From Bacillus salipaludis (GTDB taxonomy: Bacteria > Bacillota > Bacilli > Bacillales_B > DSM-18226): DNA of 64,000 bases. The position numbers were made by a program, and so were the translations under genes. Below, piece after piece: positions 41,383 to 52,265 of the stretch. The stretch lies in contig NZ_SMYO01000001.1 of assembly GCF_004358205.1 (NCBI RefSeq), positions 434,001-498,000 of the forward strand, in the 5' to 3' direction. Under the pieces are notes generated by a model. That model saw nothing but the letters and a program-made list of their open reading frames with translations. It was not told where the DNA came from and did not search any database. How positions within the stretch are numbered: position 1 is the stretch's first letter; every line of letters begins with the position of its first letter.

Positions 41383-43386
41383 CTACCTCCCAAAAGTTTC
41401 TCCAGTTGGAACATCGACGGAATGGTTGTGACTCCTTAACGCTTTTTCCGTTTGTTCAATCTCTTCCACTGGAATGTAATAATCCGTATCATATTGGAAT
41501 GAACGGGCATATAAAGTTGCTGCGACACCGATTAATCCGATGATTCCCATCCACATCCATTCGAACGTAAAGCCAAATCCGGCAATAAAGAAGAAGCACG
41601 ACATGATAAAAGGAATACCGGAATTTTTCGGCATATGAATGGGTTCATATTTCGGTTTTTCTTCTTTGTATCCTTCCTGCCGCATTTCTTCTTTTTTGTA
41701 CCACCAGGCATCTACTCCCCTTACTTCAGGGATGATGGCAAAGTTATAAGCAGGAGCCGGTGACGGAATCGACCATTCCAATGTCCGACCGTCCCAGGCA
41801 TCTCCGGTTACATCACGTTTACCATATTTAACGCTGTATAGAATTTGCCAAACTTGAATGACGAAGGCAATCCCCATCAGGAATGCGCCAATCGAAGAGA
41901 TGAAGTTGAGGGGAGCCCAGCCCATATCCCAACCGGCAGATTGGTTATACGTATAAATCCTGCGCGTCATCCCCATAAAGCCAAGAGCATATTGCGGCAT
42001 GAAGCATACATAGAAACCTATTTGCCACAACCAGAAACCCCATTTTCCTAGCGTTTCATTTAATTCAAATCCAAATATTTTTGGGAACCAATAGTACATG
42101 CCTGCCAGGTAACCGAACACAACCCCACCGATTAACACTTGGTGGAAGTGGGCAATCAAAAAGTAACTATTGTGATATTGATAGTCTGCAGGTGCTGCCG
42201 CCAGCATGACCCCCGTCGCACCGCCGACAAGAAAACAGGGTACAAACGCAAACATCCAAAGCATCGGCTGAGAAAATTGGACTCGGCCGCGGTACATAGT
42301 AAATAGCCAGTTGAATATTTTTACCCCCGTTGGAATCGCGATAATCATCGTACATATAGCAAAGACGATGTTCACGTCTACTCCGGCTCCCATCGTAAAG
42401 AAGTGATGAACCCATGTATAGTAAGAAACAATAGCGATTGCAATCATGGAATAAACCATGGAACTGTAGCCAAAGGTACGTTTTTTAGAGAATGTGGCAA
42501 CAATTTCGGAGTATACCCCGAAAGCAGGCAGGACAACGATATACACCTCAGGATGACCCCACATCCAAATCAAGTTGACATACATCATCGGGTTACCGCC
42601 GGCCGTCATCGTAAAGAAATGCCCGCCAAGTAAACGGTCAATCGTTAACATGGCTAATGTGACAGTAAGAATCGGGAATACACCTAAAACGGCAATTGAG
42701 GAAGCTAACACGGACCATGTAAATAAAGGCATATCCCTTAGCCGCATTGTGGGAGCCCGCATTTTTAAAATGGTGACGACAAAGTTAATTCCTGTGGCCA
42801 GACTTCCGATACCGGAAATTTGAATTCCCCATATCCAGAAGTTTTGCCCGGGACCCGGACTAAACATGGTTTCCGATAAAGGCGGATACGATAACCAGCC
42901 TGAACTTGCTGAACCGCCAATCACAAACGAGATATTAAAGAGCATGGCGCCAATAAAGAACAGCCAAAAGCTGACAGCATTTAAAAAGGGATAAGCGACG
43001 TCGCGGGCACCAATTTGCAATGGAACGACGATATTAAATAAAGCAAACATAAATGGCATGGCCATAAATAAAATCATGATTGTCCCATGTGTTGTGAATA
43101 TTTCATTATAGTGGTCAGAGGCTAAAAATTTACTATCCGGCACAGCCAGCTGAATCCGCATTAAAATGGCATCCACGCCGCCGCGGAAGAGCATTAGCAG
43201 CGCAGATAAAAGATACATAATCCCGATTTTTTTATGGTCAACCGTTGTGATCCATTCCCTCCAAAGCCAGCCCCATTTTTTAAAATAGGTAAGCGAGAAG
43301 ATAATCGCTACGATAGCCAAAATGATGGAGACATCCGCACCGTAAATCATCGGATCGCCGGTCACAAAAAAATGCGATGTATTCAT
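41383..43386 (-). CDS. qoxB: quinol oxidase subunit I (heme a / heme a3-CuB)
   Basis: 667 residues with about 14-15 helices. The catalytic core is intact: WGHPEVYIVVLPAFGVYSE contains the cross-linked His-Tyr pair, HH in YTWVHHFFTMG supplies CuB ligands, and HFHQVLIGG gives the heme a3 and heme a axial ligands. A low-spin heme ligand lies in FTTHGTIMILF. It pumps protons while reducing oxygen with electrons from menaquinol. The start follows AGGAGGAAAG. Confidence 0.97.
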   Translation of the reverse strand: MNTSHFFVTGDPMIYGADVSIILAIVAIIFSLTYFKKWGWLWREWITTVDHKKIGIMYLLSALLMLFRGGVDAILMRIQLAVPDSKFLASDHYNEIFTTHGTIMILFMAMPFMFALFNIVVPLQIGARDVAYPFLNAVSFWLFFIGAMLFNISFVIGGSASSGWLSYPPLSETMFSPGPGQNFWIWGIQISGIGSLATGINFVVTILKMRAPTMRLRDMPLFTWSVLASSIAVLGVFPILTVTLAMLTIDRLLGGHFFTMTAGGNPMMYVNLIWMWGHPEVYIVVLPAFGVYSEIVATFSKKRTFGYSSMVYSMIAIAIVSYYTWVHHFFTMGAGVDVNIVFAICTMIIAIPTGVKIFNWLFTMYRGRVQFSQPMLWMFAFVPCFLVGGATGVMLAAAPADYQYHNSYFLIAHFHQVLIGGVVFGYLAGMYYWFPKIFGFELNETLGKWGFWLWQIGFYVCFMPQYALGFMGMTRRIYTYNQSAGWDMGWAPLNFISSIGAFLMGIAFVIQVWQILYSVKYGKRDVTGDAWDGRTLEWSIPSPAPAYNFAIIPEVRGVDAWWYKKEEMRQEGYKEEKPKYEPIHMPKNSGIPFIMSCFFFIAGFGFTFEWMWMGIIGLIGVAATLYARSFQYDTDYYIPVEEIEQTEKALRSHNHSVDVPTGETFGR

Positions 43387-43407
43387 GGAAATCTTTCCTC
43401 CTGTTTA

Positions 43408-44304
43408 CTATTTCTTTGGCATGATCGTGTCTTCACCGTAATTGTGAATATGATGATGAAGGGTTCCGCCATTTTTGTTCACGATGTTTTCGTATAATTT
43501 GTTCGGATAGGAAGAATAACTTAATTCTTTCACATTGCCTGGTTGGGACAATTCCTGATACCCAGCGTTTGTAAGAACAGGAGAATTTTTTTTCAAACCG
43601 GCTGCCCATGTATTAAAATCCGCTTGACTTACAGCTTTGACCCTAAACTGCATATGAGCAAATCCTGTTCCGGTAAAATTGGCCCCGGTTCCGAAATATT
43701 CCCCTATTTTGTTTGCCTGAAGCCACAATCCCATTGACATGCCAGGCATCGTATATTCTTGTCCTCCAAGCTGCGGTACCCAGAATGAATTCATTGGCGC
43801 ATCGGAGGTTAAAACAAATTGAACCGGAACCCCAGCAGGAATGACCGCATAATTGACAGTCGCAACCTTTTTATCAGGGTAGGTGAACAGCCATTTCCAA
43901 TCCAATGATGTGACTTGGACAACAATCGGTTTCACATCTGTAACAGGGGGTTTCGATACTTTAATGGCTGTTTTAGCTGTGTAAATCCCAAGAATAGCCA
44001 CAATCACAACAGGAATTCCCCACCATACGATTTCCAAGACTTTACTGTCAGCCCATTCAGGTTGATAAGGTGCAGTGTTTCCAGGCCTATCTTTATAACG
44101 AATAATGATGTAAACAAAGATTACCATGACTGGAATAATTACAATTGCACATAAAATGACAGAGATTACAATCAAGTCTAACTCTGTTTGGCCGACGGGT
44201 CCTTTTGGGTCAAGAACAATGAATTTACTTTTGTCACAACCAGCCAGAAGCAATGTGCCCAACAAACCCAAGATCGAATATTGACTCCATGTTCTCACTT
44301 TCAT
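43408..44304 (-). CDS. qoxA: quinol oxidase subunit II (lipoprotein)
   Basis: 298 residues. A type II signal peptide with lipobox LLAGC is followed by two helices and a periplasmic-type cupredoxin domain. The CuA ligand cluster of cytochrome c oxidases (CxxxC) is absent: the corresponding segment reads FTGTGFAHMQFRVKAV, which fits a quinol rather than a cytochrome c oxidase. The ribosome site AAGGGG is only 2 nt from the ATG at 44304; the GTG at 44298 has better spacing and is a real alternative. First gene of qoxABCD. Confidence 0.94.
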   Translation of the reverse strand: MKVRTWSQYSILGLLGTLLLAGCDKSKFIVLDPKGPVGQTELDLIVISVILCAIVIIPVMVIFVYIIIRYKDRPGNTAPYQPEWADSKVLEIVWWGIPVVIVAILGIYTAKTAIKVSKPPVTDVKPIVVQVTSLDWKWLFTYPDKKVATVNYAVIPAGVPVQFVLTSDAPMNSFWVPQLGGQEYTMPGMSMGLWLQANKIGEYFGTGANFTGTGFAHMQFRVKAVSQADFNTWAAGLKKNSPVLTNAGYQELSQPGNVKELSYSSYPNKLYENIVNKNGGTLHHHIHNYGEDTIMPKK

Positions 44305-44477
44305 TTCCCCTTCGATTTTGTTGTGGTATTTAACTTAAACACTTTGTGAATAGTTAATAGAGTACCCAACTCTGATTGCATAATTCCAAAACATGGTTTC
44401 GGGTTAAAATAGTGACAAAATGTCCACCCTTCCCCACATCATTCGAATGGATAAAAGGAATCAACACCATTTCCATA

Positions 44478-44522
44478 AGAAAAAGCCCTATCCGATTATT
44501 GTCAGATAGGGCTTTTTCTTTT
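44478..44522. terminator. bidirectional terminator
   Basis: The 13-bp stem AAAAAGCCCTATC / GATAGGGCTTTTT lies after the 44.5-45.0 kb membrane protein gene. The remaining 170 bp before qoxA is the likely qox promoter region; no consensus boxes could be chosen. Confidence 0.92.
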
Positions 44523-44544
44523 ATGACACTTCAAATAGTGAAAG

Positions 44545-45006
44545 TTATAACTTAAGTTGATCCATGTCTTCTGGATGATCATTATGTTCAAGGGTCTTTT
44601 TTAAACGTTTTATTCGTTTTTGAGATTGTATAAAACTAATGAAGCAAAGAATCGACATAGGGGCACAGTACCAAACAAAGACAAATCCTCCATTGTAATA
44701 AAAAGGAATATAGGCAATGGATACCCCAAATAATACAATCGATAACATTAAATAAATACCAATGCAGCGATGATAAAAGGTATAGTGAGTAAAGGTTGTG
44801 ATTCCATTTTTCATGAATTCATGTAAATTTTTATCGGTTTGATAAAACAGAAATAAAGAGATAAGCAGTAAAAATGCATAGATAGGAAGGGAATAAAGAT
44901 AAAGGGAAACGCCTAATATACAGAAGTAGAAACTCAAAAAGAAGACAACCCCTGAAAAAAATAAGGGCATTAGAAATTTATATACGTTTTCATCAAATGG
45001 TTTCAC
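44545..45006 (-). CDS. four-helix membrane protein of unknown function
   Basis: 153 residues starting at a GTG with GAGGGGGA upstream. Four hydrophobic segments lie at about 12-34, 36-54, 81-102 and 106-127, and the tail is charged (KRIKRLKKTLEHNDHPEDM). There are no recognisable catalytic or binding motifs. It is a single-gene unit upstream of qox, separated by a terminator. The family was not recognised. Confidence 0.7.
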   Translation of the reverse strand: MKPFDENVYKFLMPLFFSGVVFFLSFYFCILGVSLYLYSLPIYAFLLLISLFLFYQTDKNLHEFMKNGITTFTHYTFYHRCIGIYLMLSIVLFGVSIAYIPFYYNGGFVFVWYCAPMSILCFISFIQSQKRIKRLKKTLEHNDHPEDMDQLKL

Positions 45007-45635
45007 ACCATTCCCCCTCGAATTCTTAATTAAACCATTTTCTGCAGCACGAACTAAAAAACGAAATGTAAGTCCCCCTTTTTATGTCGATCTTTATTGA
45101 TAATCCATATGCGGAAAAAATCCTTTTCATTCCCCAATTGTACAAGCAGTTGGTTAGCTCATTCACTCACATTTTTCATTTGGGACAAATCAATAGTTTT
45201 TTTAAAAATGCATCCTTCATCCTCTACGGCATCTGAAGCAACTAACCTCCAATTACTTTAAGAACAAATTTTCACAAGCTCGAATTTATATTCGATTAAG
45301 TTGCTAAATTTTACTGATAGCTCAATTTAAACCAAATATTTTGTAATTTGATAAATTTATTGTTGTCTATCAATATACCACGTGCCAAAAGAAGGAAACC
45401 TAATTTTGAAAAAATTGCCTATTCCATGCTTATTTTGCATGCTTTTCTTTAGAAGCAGAGACTTTTCTTTGCAGAAACGGCTCCATTCTACACATTCATT
45501 AATGTTTAGCTAGATGGGCATGTGGTGGTACCCCAATGAAAGAAAAAACAAGCATCTAAAAAAAGTGCTTGTTTTAAGGAAAATATTTAATTGCTGTACT
45601 GATACTTTTTTCAGTTATACCTTCTACGTTGCATT
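45007..45635. other. gene-free AT-rich stretch
   Basis: No plausible ORF was found on either strand. A hairpin AAAACAAGCA / TGCTTGTTTT at about 45546-45577, with a minus-strand T-tract, is probably the old terminator of the decayed ammonium-transporter gene next to it. Confidence 0.6.
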
Positions 45636-46075
45636 TTATATCATTGGATATTTCCAAAGTTTGAATTTTCCTTTTATAAAATTCATGCCATAATAACTTA
45701 CTGGTGCTGATTGCAAACCAATCATGATGGCTGAAGGAACGGTTACAACCTCCTCAGCAGGATTAATACCTACGAAACCAGCGATTAAACCTGTAGCTGC
45801 TCCGACTAATGTTCGCCGTTTACGGAACGTTCCATTCTATTAAAAGCCAACATAAGCCGCCAGCAGCTGATGTCACCTGAGTATTCGCAAAAGCAAGAGC
45901 TTGTTACGTCATTCTCACATAAAACACTGCCTGCATACCACCCAAGCCATAGTGCTGCAGCACCGATTAGAATAAAACAACATTATGCGGACTGTGTTTT
46001 TTCTTCAAATGTTCATACCTAGATCCTATAATTAGGGCTGACGTAAGAGCACTTACCCCAGAAATAGAATCCATC
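45636..46075 (-). pseudogene. decayed ammonium transporter (Amt), C-terminal remnant
   Basis: Conceptual translation in shifting frames gives SISGVSALTSALIIGSR, then SPHN.. (amt HNLP region), ALAFANTQVTSAAGGLCWLL, LVGAATGLIAGFVGINPAEE and a final helix ending at a stop at 45636. These are consecutive parts of Amt proteins (GVSALVAALVIG, FVNTQVAAAAA, GAAxGAVAGLVAITPA). Internal stops and at least two frameshifts break them, and the N-terminal two-thirds is missing. It therefore cannot make a working transporter. Confidence 0.8.
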
Positions 46076-46158
46076 TCCAAACCTTTTACGGGTTATTTCC
46101 AATGCTTGAATAGGACTTTTATTAGGTAAATAACCATAAGAGTCCTTAATTTTGACTT

Positions 46159-47058
46159 TTATTTTATCTTTGCACTAGAACATGTCCAATCATGATTTTC
46201 TATAAAATGTACGAATGCCTTAACGACATTCCATTCTAAGGATTCCTTATGATAATACATCCACGTTCTTCGCAATATAGGCTTTCCTTCTTGATCCGTT
46301 AATTGGACTTTGGATAAGTCTTCTATCCCGCTAAGTACCCTGCTGGAAAGGATACCATATCCTAAACCATTTATAACCATTTCCCTACACGTATCAACTT
46401 GGTCGACTTCTATACTGATAAAAGGCGCTTGCGCATAATTTTCAGCCCACCAATGATCAATTACTGATTTTAATAAGTAATCCCCTCTATATTCAATTCT
46501 AGGGAGACGGGGAAGATCCATAATTTCAAACTCATCCTTTGAAGCAACGCAAATGGTTTCTTCAAATAATTGATGTTTCGATAATCCCCTCCATCCATAG
46601 TCTCCCCGAACAAAACTGATATGAACATCCTTACTGTGTATAAGTTGGGTTACGTCTCTGCTCCATCCCGTAATCACCTTGAACTCCACATGGGGATATT
46701 GCCTTTTAAATAGTTTCAAAATATGAGGAAGTTCATAATTCGCGAAAAAATTGGATACCCCCAATCTCAACGTACCTACCACTTTATTACTTTCGCTATT
46801 ACTCATATTTTGAGCATTTTCTTTTATTTTTTGATAATGAGCAAGGGCCTCCTCAGCACTTTGGACAAGATATTCTCCTTGTGGGGTAAAATGCACTCCA
46901 CGCCTTTCACGGGTTACGATTTTAACACCAAGTTCTTCCTCCATATGCTTTAACCGACTAGTTAAAGCTGGTTGAGTAATAAATAATAATCGAGCTGTTT
47001 TTGTAAGATTTTTTTGATTATAAAGTTCCTTCAGTATTTCCCAATCACGGTAATCCAT
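46159..47058 (-). CDS. LysR-family regulator, CcpC/CitR-like
   Basis: 299 residues. The N-terminal winged helix (KNLTKTARLLFITQPALTSRLKHMEEELG) and the C-terminal effector domain are complete. Details match the CcpC group: VITGWSRDV, HISFVRGDYGWRG, HWW and VDQVDTCREMVINGLGYGIL. In Bacillus CcpC is a citrate-responsive repressor of TCA-branch genes and binds ATAA-N7-TTAT boxes; exactly such a box lies 22 bp upstream of this gene, in the spacer shared with odhA. Control of odhAB plus autoregulation is the inference. Confidence 0.85.
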   Translation of the reverse strand: MDYRDWEILKELYNQKNLTKTARLLFITQPALTSRLKHMEEELGVKIVTRERRGVHFTPQGEYLVQSAEEALAHYQKIKENAQNMSNSESNKVVGTLRLGVSNFFANYELPHILKLFKRQYPHVEFKVITGWSRDVTQLIHSKDVHISFVRGDYGWRGLSKHQLFEETICVASKDEFEIMDLPRLPRIEYRGDYLLKSVIDHWWAENYAQAPFISIEVDQVDTCREMVINGLGYGILSSRVLSGIEDLSKVQLTDQEGKPILRRTWMYYHKESLEWNVVKAFVHFIENHDWTCSSAKIK

Positions 47059-47079
47059 TGTCCCACCTAATAATCTGAT

Positions 47080-47094
47080 ATAAATATTTTTTAT
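47080..47094. promoter_or_regulatory. CcpC-type box (ATAA-N7-TTAT) between the LysR gene and odhA
   Basis: ATAA at 47080-47083 and TTAT at 47091-47094 are separated by seven bases. This is the published form of the CcpC dyad as I know it. The region is very AT-rich, so chance occurrence is possible; the matching regulator gene next to it raises the odds. Confidence 0.45.
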
Positions 47095-47220
47095 AAACTA
47101 ATATAATTTTTTGAAATTTTATTTAAATTCATTATTGCATTATCCTAATCCTTAATCAATTGTTAATTACTTCTTTAAATCTCATAAATCATAAAAAACT
47201 CAATCATGGGGGTATTTTTA

Positions 47221-50112
47221 ATGGGAGAACAGAAAATTCAGCCAAATCCATGGAAGAAATTTAATGGTCCAAACCTTGGCTATGTGATAGGACAATATGA
47301 ACTATATATTAACGGGTTAGATACCGTTGATTCAGAATTAAAAGAGCTGTTTATTAAATATGGATCACCGTCTCTTGAAACAAGTCAAATGAAAGAGAAC
47401 GTCGAACATGAATCTGTTGTTCCTAGTAAATCAGCGAGTATAGAGAAAGTTATGAAAGTTGTAAAACTACTAGAAGACATTCGTTCACATGGACATCTAG
47501 TAGCAAACATCAACCCATTAGAGGTGAATGAACAAAATCATAATTTATTTAATCCAGAAAAATATGGGCTAAGTGACCATGATTTGAAAGAGATTCCTGC
47601 TAAGCTTGTTTGGGAAGAGGCACCTGAAGGCGTTCAAACCGCATGGGATGCTATAACCCAACTAAAAAATATTTATACATCTTCACTAGCCTACGAATTT
47701 AACCATGTTGATCATATGGACGAAAAAGCATGGTTAACTCAGATAGTAGAAACAGGTCCCTTGCATCGCTCCTTATCTAAAAAAGAACAAACAAACCTGT
47801 TAAAAAGTTTGACAGAGGTCGAAGGATTTGAACAATTTTTACATAAAACCTTTGTCGGTCAAAAGAGGTTTTCTATTGAAGGTGTAGACATGCTTGTACC
47901 TATGTTGAATGAAGTGGTGTACGAAGGTGTAGGCGATGAAGCCCGCAATGTCTTGATTGGAATGGCGCATCGCGGTCGCTTAAGTGTCCTGACTCATGTG
48001 TTAAACAAACCATACAACAAGATTTTCTCAGAGTTCCAGCACTCGTCTGCCAAACAACAGGGACCGTCGGAAGATTTAGTCGACATTAGTGAGGGTTGGA
48101 CAGGAGATGTGAAATACCATTTAGGCCGTAATCGATTTGTGGAGGGTTCCGGTAATGTTCGCACACGTATCACCTTAGCAAATAATCCAAGTCATCTTGA
48201 ATTTGTCGACCCGGTTGTAGAAGGGTTTACAAGAGCAGCACAAGAAGAACGACAAAAAGCAGGATATCCTAAGCGGGATGTTAAGAAAGCGCTCGCGATA
48301 CTAGTACATGGTGATGCTGCCTTTCCGGGCCAGGGCATTGTAGCAGAAACCCTGAATTTAGGTGGATTAAAAGGATATCGAACCGGAGGAACCATTCATA
48401 TCATTGCGAACAACATGGTCGGATTTACGACAGATAGTCATGATTCTCGTTTTACGAGATACGCGAGTGACTTGGCAAAAGGCTTTGAAATCCCGATTGT
48501 GCATGTAAATGCTGATGATCCGGAAGCTTGTCTGGCAGCTGTTCGTCTTGCATATAAATACCGTGCTCGATTCCAAAAGGATTTTTTGATTGATTTAGTC
48601 GGATACCGACGTTTTGGCCACAATGAAATGGACGATCCAGCGGTCACCCAGCCGCAGGTGTACAAAAAAATCGCGAGCCATCCAACGGTAAGAGCATTGT
48701 ATTCCGAACAGTTGCGAATTAAAGGCATTCTCGATCAAAAAGAGGTCGAAGAAATCAATCACACCGTGCAAGAAATGCTTCAAGCCGAGTATGACAAAGC
48801 GTCAAAGAGGAAGCAAGATGAGCCATCTGCTGATGTAGAGGTTCCGGGAGTTATCGCTAAAGGAATTCCACTATTAGAGACAGGTGTGTTGCTTGATACC
48901 CTTCGTGAATTAAATACGGAATTGCTGAAATGGCCGGAAGGTTTTCAAGTTTATCCAAAATTGAAGCGGATACTGGAGCGCCGTGAAACAGCACTTAATG
49001 AAAACGGGAAAGTAGATTGGGCGGTTGCAGAAGCGCTGGCATTCGCGACAATGTTAACGGAAGGCACACCCATCCGTCTAACGGGACAAGATTCTGAACG
49101 TGGAACGTACGCTCATCGTCACATTGTTTTGCATGACATTGAAACAAACAGAACTTATTCACCCTTGCAACATCTGACACAAGCACGAGCTTCGTTTGCA
49201 GTTCATAATAGCCCGCTGTCAGAAGCGGCTGTCGTAGGTTTTGAATATGGCTATAACGTATTCGCCCCTGAAACACTTGTAATATGGGAAGCACAATACG
49301 GTGACTTTGCTAACACAGCACAGCCTCTCTTTGATCAATTTGTTTCATCAGCAAGAGCAAAATGGGGGCAAAAATCAGGGCTTATCCTTTTGTTGCCTCA
49401 CGGTTATGAAGGCCAAGGGCCCGAGCACTCTAGTGCCCGTCTTGAACGCTTTTTACAGTTAGCAGCAGAAAACAACTGGACGGTAGCAAACTTGACAAGT
49501 GCTAGCCAATACTTTCATATTTTGCGCCGTCAGGCATCCATCTTAGGAACAGAGTTTGTTCGACCATTAGTCATTATGACTCCAAAAAGTCTGCTTCGTC
49601 ACCCGCTGGTCGCTTCTCCTGGTACTGATTTAAGCAAAGGCAGTTTCCAAACGGTTGTGGAACAGTCTCAACTCGGAAAAAGGACAGAAAAAGTAAAGCG
49701 ATTAGTGTTAACTACAGGAAAGATGGCTATCGATCTAGCTGTAGAAATTGACTCACGTAAAGAAAATCGAAACTTGGACGAGTTACACATCGTTCGCATC
49801 GAACAATTGTATCCATTTCCGAAGGAAAAAGTAGAAGAAATCATAAAGCGTTATCCGAACTTGCAGGAAATCATTTGGGTACAGGAAGAACCAAAGAATA
49901 TGGGAGCTTGGCATTATATTGCCCCTACCCTTTTTGACCTTACTTCCGGCAGACTGAAATTCGGTTACATTGGACGGCCGGAACGTTCAAGTACTGCAGT
50001 CGGTGATTCAATCGTTCATAGGAAGGAACAAGATCTCATTATCCAACAAGCTTTGAACTATCAGAGTCTAGTAGATACAAAGAAACAAGAAAAAGAGTTA
50101 ATTAGAAGCTAA
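47221..50112 (+). CDS. odhA: 2-oxoglutarate dehydrogenase E1 component
   Basis: 963 residues from the ATG at 47221, where GGGGG is 8 nt upstream; the ATG at 47206 lies on the ribosome site. Thiamine-diphosphate-dependent decarboxylase of the 2-oxoglutarate dehydrogenase complex. Diagnostic parts: [14 protein letters not shown] at the N-terminus, [44 protein letters not shown], and the C-terminal [24 protein letters not shown]. The length fits the Bacillus OdhA family. odhB follows 80 bp downstream. The E3 subunit (lipoamide dehydrogenase) is not in the window and is normally shared with other complexes. Confidence 0.97.
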   Translation: MGEQKIQPNPWKKFNGPNLGYVIGQYELYINGLDTVDSELKELFIKYGSPSLETSQMKENVEHESVVPSKSASIEKVMKVVKLLEDIRSHGHLVANINPLEVNEQNHNLFNPEKYGLSDHDLKEIPAKLVWEEAPEGVQTAWDAITQLKNIYTSSLAYEFNHVDHMDEKAWLTQIVETGPLHRSLSKKEQTNLLKSLTEVEGFEQFLHKTFVGQKRFSIEGVDMLVPMLNEVVYEGVGDEARNVLIGMAHRGRLSVLTHVLNKPYNKIFSEFQHSSAKQQGPSEDLVDISEGWTGDVKYHLGRNRFVEGSGNVRTRITLANNPSHLEFVDPVVEGFTRAAQEERQKAGYPKRDVKKALAILVHGDAAFPGQGIVAETLNLGGLKGYRTGGTIHIIANNMVGFTTDSHDSRFTRYASDLAKGFEIPIVHVNADDPEACLAAVRLAYKYRARFQKDFLIDLVGYRRFGHNEMDDPAVTQPQVYKKIASHPTVRALYSEQLRIKGILDQKEVEEINHTVQEMLQAEYDKASKRKQDEPSADVEVPGVIAKGIPLLETGVLLDTLRELNTELLKWPEGFQVYPKLKRILERRETALNENGKVDWAVAEALAFATMLTEGTPIRLTGQDSERGTYAHRHIVLHDIETNRTYSPLQHLTQARASFAVHNSPLSEAAVVGFEYGYNVFAPETLVIWEAQYGDFANTAQPLFDQFVSSARAKWGQKSGLILLLPHGYEGQGPEHSSARLERFLQLAAENNWTVANLTSASQYFHILRRQASILGTEFVRPLVIMTPKSLLRHPLVASPGTDLSKGSFQTVVEQSQLGKRTEKVKRLVLTTGKMAIDLAVEIDSRKENRNLDELHIVRIEQLYPFPKEKVEEIIKRYPNLQEIIWVQEEPKNMGAWHYIAPTLFDLTSGRLKFGYIGRPERSSTAVGDSIVHRKEQDLIIQQALNYQSLVDTKKQEKELIRS

Positions 50113-50192
50113 CAATCATTATCAGCTAGATACCAAAGTTAAAATACTAATTTAATAAGAGACTTAACCTAAAACATAGGAGGATATGAAAC

Positions 50193-51443
50193 ATGATTGA
50201 AATTAAAGTACCAGAGTTGGCAGAATCCATTTCAGAAGGAACTATTTCACAATGGCTTATTAATCTTGGTGATAAAGTCAACAAAGGAGACAGTTTAGTA
50301 GAGCTGGAAACAGACAAAGTTAATATAGAATTAAACGCTGAAAACTCCGGTATAGTTACAAAAGTATTAAAGGAACCTGGCGATACGGTAGAAGTAGGCG
50401 ATGTAATTGCTATTATCGAAGAGTATATAGCGGAGGGAGCCATTCCACCAGTTCTAACAGCTGCTCCTGAAAAACCGGTAGAAGAAACTTTAAATCAACA
50501 AAACGCCCAGCCAGAGAAAGATCTACCGAAAGCCACAAGGCCGATTGCTTCACCGGCTGCAAGAAAATTGGCAAGAGAACTTGGAATCGATTTAAACCAA
50601 GTAAGCAGTAATGACCCGCTAGGAAGAATTAGGCCAGATGATGTAAAAGCCTATTCGCATACACCTAAGGTAAAGGAAGAGCCAAAATTGGAAAAAGCAA
50701 GTCCAAAACCCACTGTACAAAAAATTGATGAAGAGTTTGATAAACCAGTAGAACGAGTAAAAATGTCCCGCCGGCGTCAAACCATCGCTAAACGCCTTGT
50801 AGAAGTCCAACATACTGCAGCGATGTTGACAACATTTAACGAAGTTGACATGTCCGCTATTATGGATTTACGCAATAAGCGGAAAGATGCCTTTTTCAAT
50901 AAACATGGTGTTCGCCTTGGATTTATGTCGTTCTTTACAAAAGCCGTGGTCTCAGCTTTAAAGCAATTCCCACTTTTAAATGCCGAAATTCAAGGCGATG
51001 AATTAATTATCAAGAAGTTTTACGATATCGGAATTGCAGTTGCAGCGCCAGAAGGTTTGGTCGTTCCAGTTGTACGCAATGCGAGCCAGAAAAATTTTGC
51101 CGAAATCGAACAAGAAATTGGTAATCTTGGTACAAAAGCTCGTGAAAACGCCCTTACTTTAAATGATTTACAAGGTGGAACATTTACGATTACTAACGGT
51201 GGGGTTTTTGGCTCTTTAATGTCCACACCGATTTTGAATAGCCCACAAGTAGGAATTCTCGGCATGCATAAGATCCAAACAAGGCCAGTAGCAATTGATA
51301 GTGAACGAATTGAAAACCGTCCAATGATGTATGTTGCCCTATCTTACGATCATCGAATTGTGGATGGGAAAGAAGCTGTAGGCTTCCTGGCTATGGTAAA
51401 AGAGTTGTTGGAAGATCCAGAATCCTTATTATTAGAAAGCTGA
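50193..51443 (+). CDS. odhB: 2-oxoglutarate dehydrogenase E2, dihydrolipoyl succinyltransferase
   Basis: 416 residues with the standard three-part layout. The lipoyl domain (1-75) carries Lys42 in [11 protein letters not shown], and an E3-binding domain lies at about 108-144 ([16 protein letters not shown]). The catalytic domain (about 185-416) holds the active-site [12 protein letters not shown] and [12 protein letters not shown]. It transfers succinyl groups to CoA. GGAGG stands upstream of the ATG. It is in one operon with odhA; no terminator is evident before the thioesterase gene 170 bp downstream. Confidence 0.97.
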   Translation: MIEIKVPELAESISEGTISQWLINLGDKVNKGDSLVELETDKVNIELNAENSGIVTKVLKEPGDTVEVGDVIAIIEEYIAEGAIPPVLTAAPEKPVEETLNQQNAQPEKDLPKATRPIASPAARKLARELGIDLNQVSSNDPLGRIRPDDVKAYSHTPKVKEEPKLEKASPKPTVQKIDEEFDKPVERVKMSRRRQTIAKRLVEVQHTAAMLTTFNEVDMSAIMDLRNKRKDAFFNKHGVRLGFMSFFTKAVVSALKQFPLLNAEIQGDELIIKKFYDIGIAVAAPEGLVVPVVRNASQKNFAEIEQEIGNLGTKARENALTLNDLQGGTFTITNGGVFGSLMSTPILNSPQVGILGMHKIQTRPVAIDSERIENRPMMYVALSYDHRIVDGKEAVGFLAMVKELLEDPESLLLES

Positions 51444-51620
51444 ACTTTAATCAAGGATTTTTAGAAGCTTCTCAGTAGGGATTCTCCTCCTGGGGAGCTA
51501 AAAAATTCCTCAAAGAAATGCACTCTTATCCCTATTAACGATTTAATAGTGATGGTAATAACTCTTTAATGATAAAAAAATAAAACGCCAATAGTTTGAT
51601 ATATTTCGGGGGATTTGTCA

Positions 51621-52127
51621 ATGGAAGCTAAATATTGTAAAGAATCAAGAGTAATACGAACAAGTCGTGTATTCCCTAACGATGTAAATAATCACAATAC
51701 ATTATTTGGTGGCCGGTTAATGAGTGATTTAGACCAAATTGCCTCCATTTCCGCGGCGCGCCACAGTCGAAGAGAATGTGTAACGGCTTCAACGGATTCA
51801 GTCGATTTTTTACATCCAGTTCGAACAACAGATTCCGTCTGTTTTGAATCTTATGTGACATGGACAGGCACCTCATCAATGGAAGTATTTGTGAAAATTA
51901 TAGCGGAAGACTTAAAAAGCGGTAAGCGTAAAATCGCAGCAACTGCCCTCTTAACATTTGTCGCGCTTGATGAGCATAAACGCCCAGCGCGTGTTCCGGA
52001 AGTCATTCCTGAAACAGAAGAAGAAATAAAATTACATGAAACCGCCCCCGAGCGGGCAAGAGTACGTAAAGAGAGAAAGCAGAAAAGTAAAGAATTAGCA
52101 GCGTTTTTAACAATGCATCAGCACTAG
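51621..52127 (+). CDS. acyl-CoA thioesterase (hot-dog fold, YkhA-like)
   Basis: 168 residues from the ATG at 51621 (GGGGGA 7 nt upstream; a TTG two codons earlier is disfavoured). The single hot-dog domain has the catalytic segment NHNTLFGGRLMSDLDQIASI, and the tail is highly basic (RARVRKERKQKSKE). Such cytosolic hydrolases release CoA from acyl-CoA esters of mixed chain length. It follows odhB in the same direction, and malic enzyme comes next, which may link it to CoA balance around the TCA cycle; this is only positional evidence. Confidence 0.88.
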   Translation: MEAKYCKESRVIRTSRVFPNDVNNHNTLFGGRLMSDLDQIASISAARHSRRECVTASTDSVDFLHPVRTTDSVCFESYVTWTGTSSMEVFVKIIAEDLKSGKRKIAATALLTFVALDEHKRPARVPEVIPETEEEIKLHETAPERARVRKERKQKSKELAAFLTMHQH

Positions 52128-52265
52128 TACTGACACATCATATGATCGATATGATTAAGTTTTTAGAAATCTATCATGTTCTGACAATTTTGATGGCAAT
52201 AAAAAAGTGTAGGCCTTCTTCTTATTTCTATAACCAAAAAACTTAAACAAAAGGAGAAACATTGT

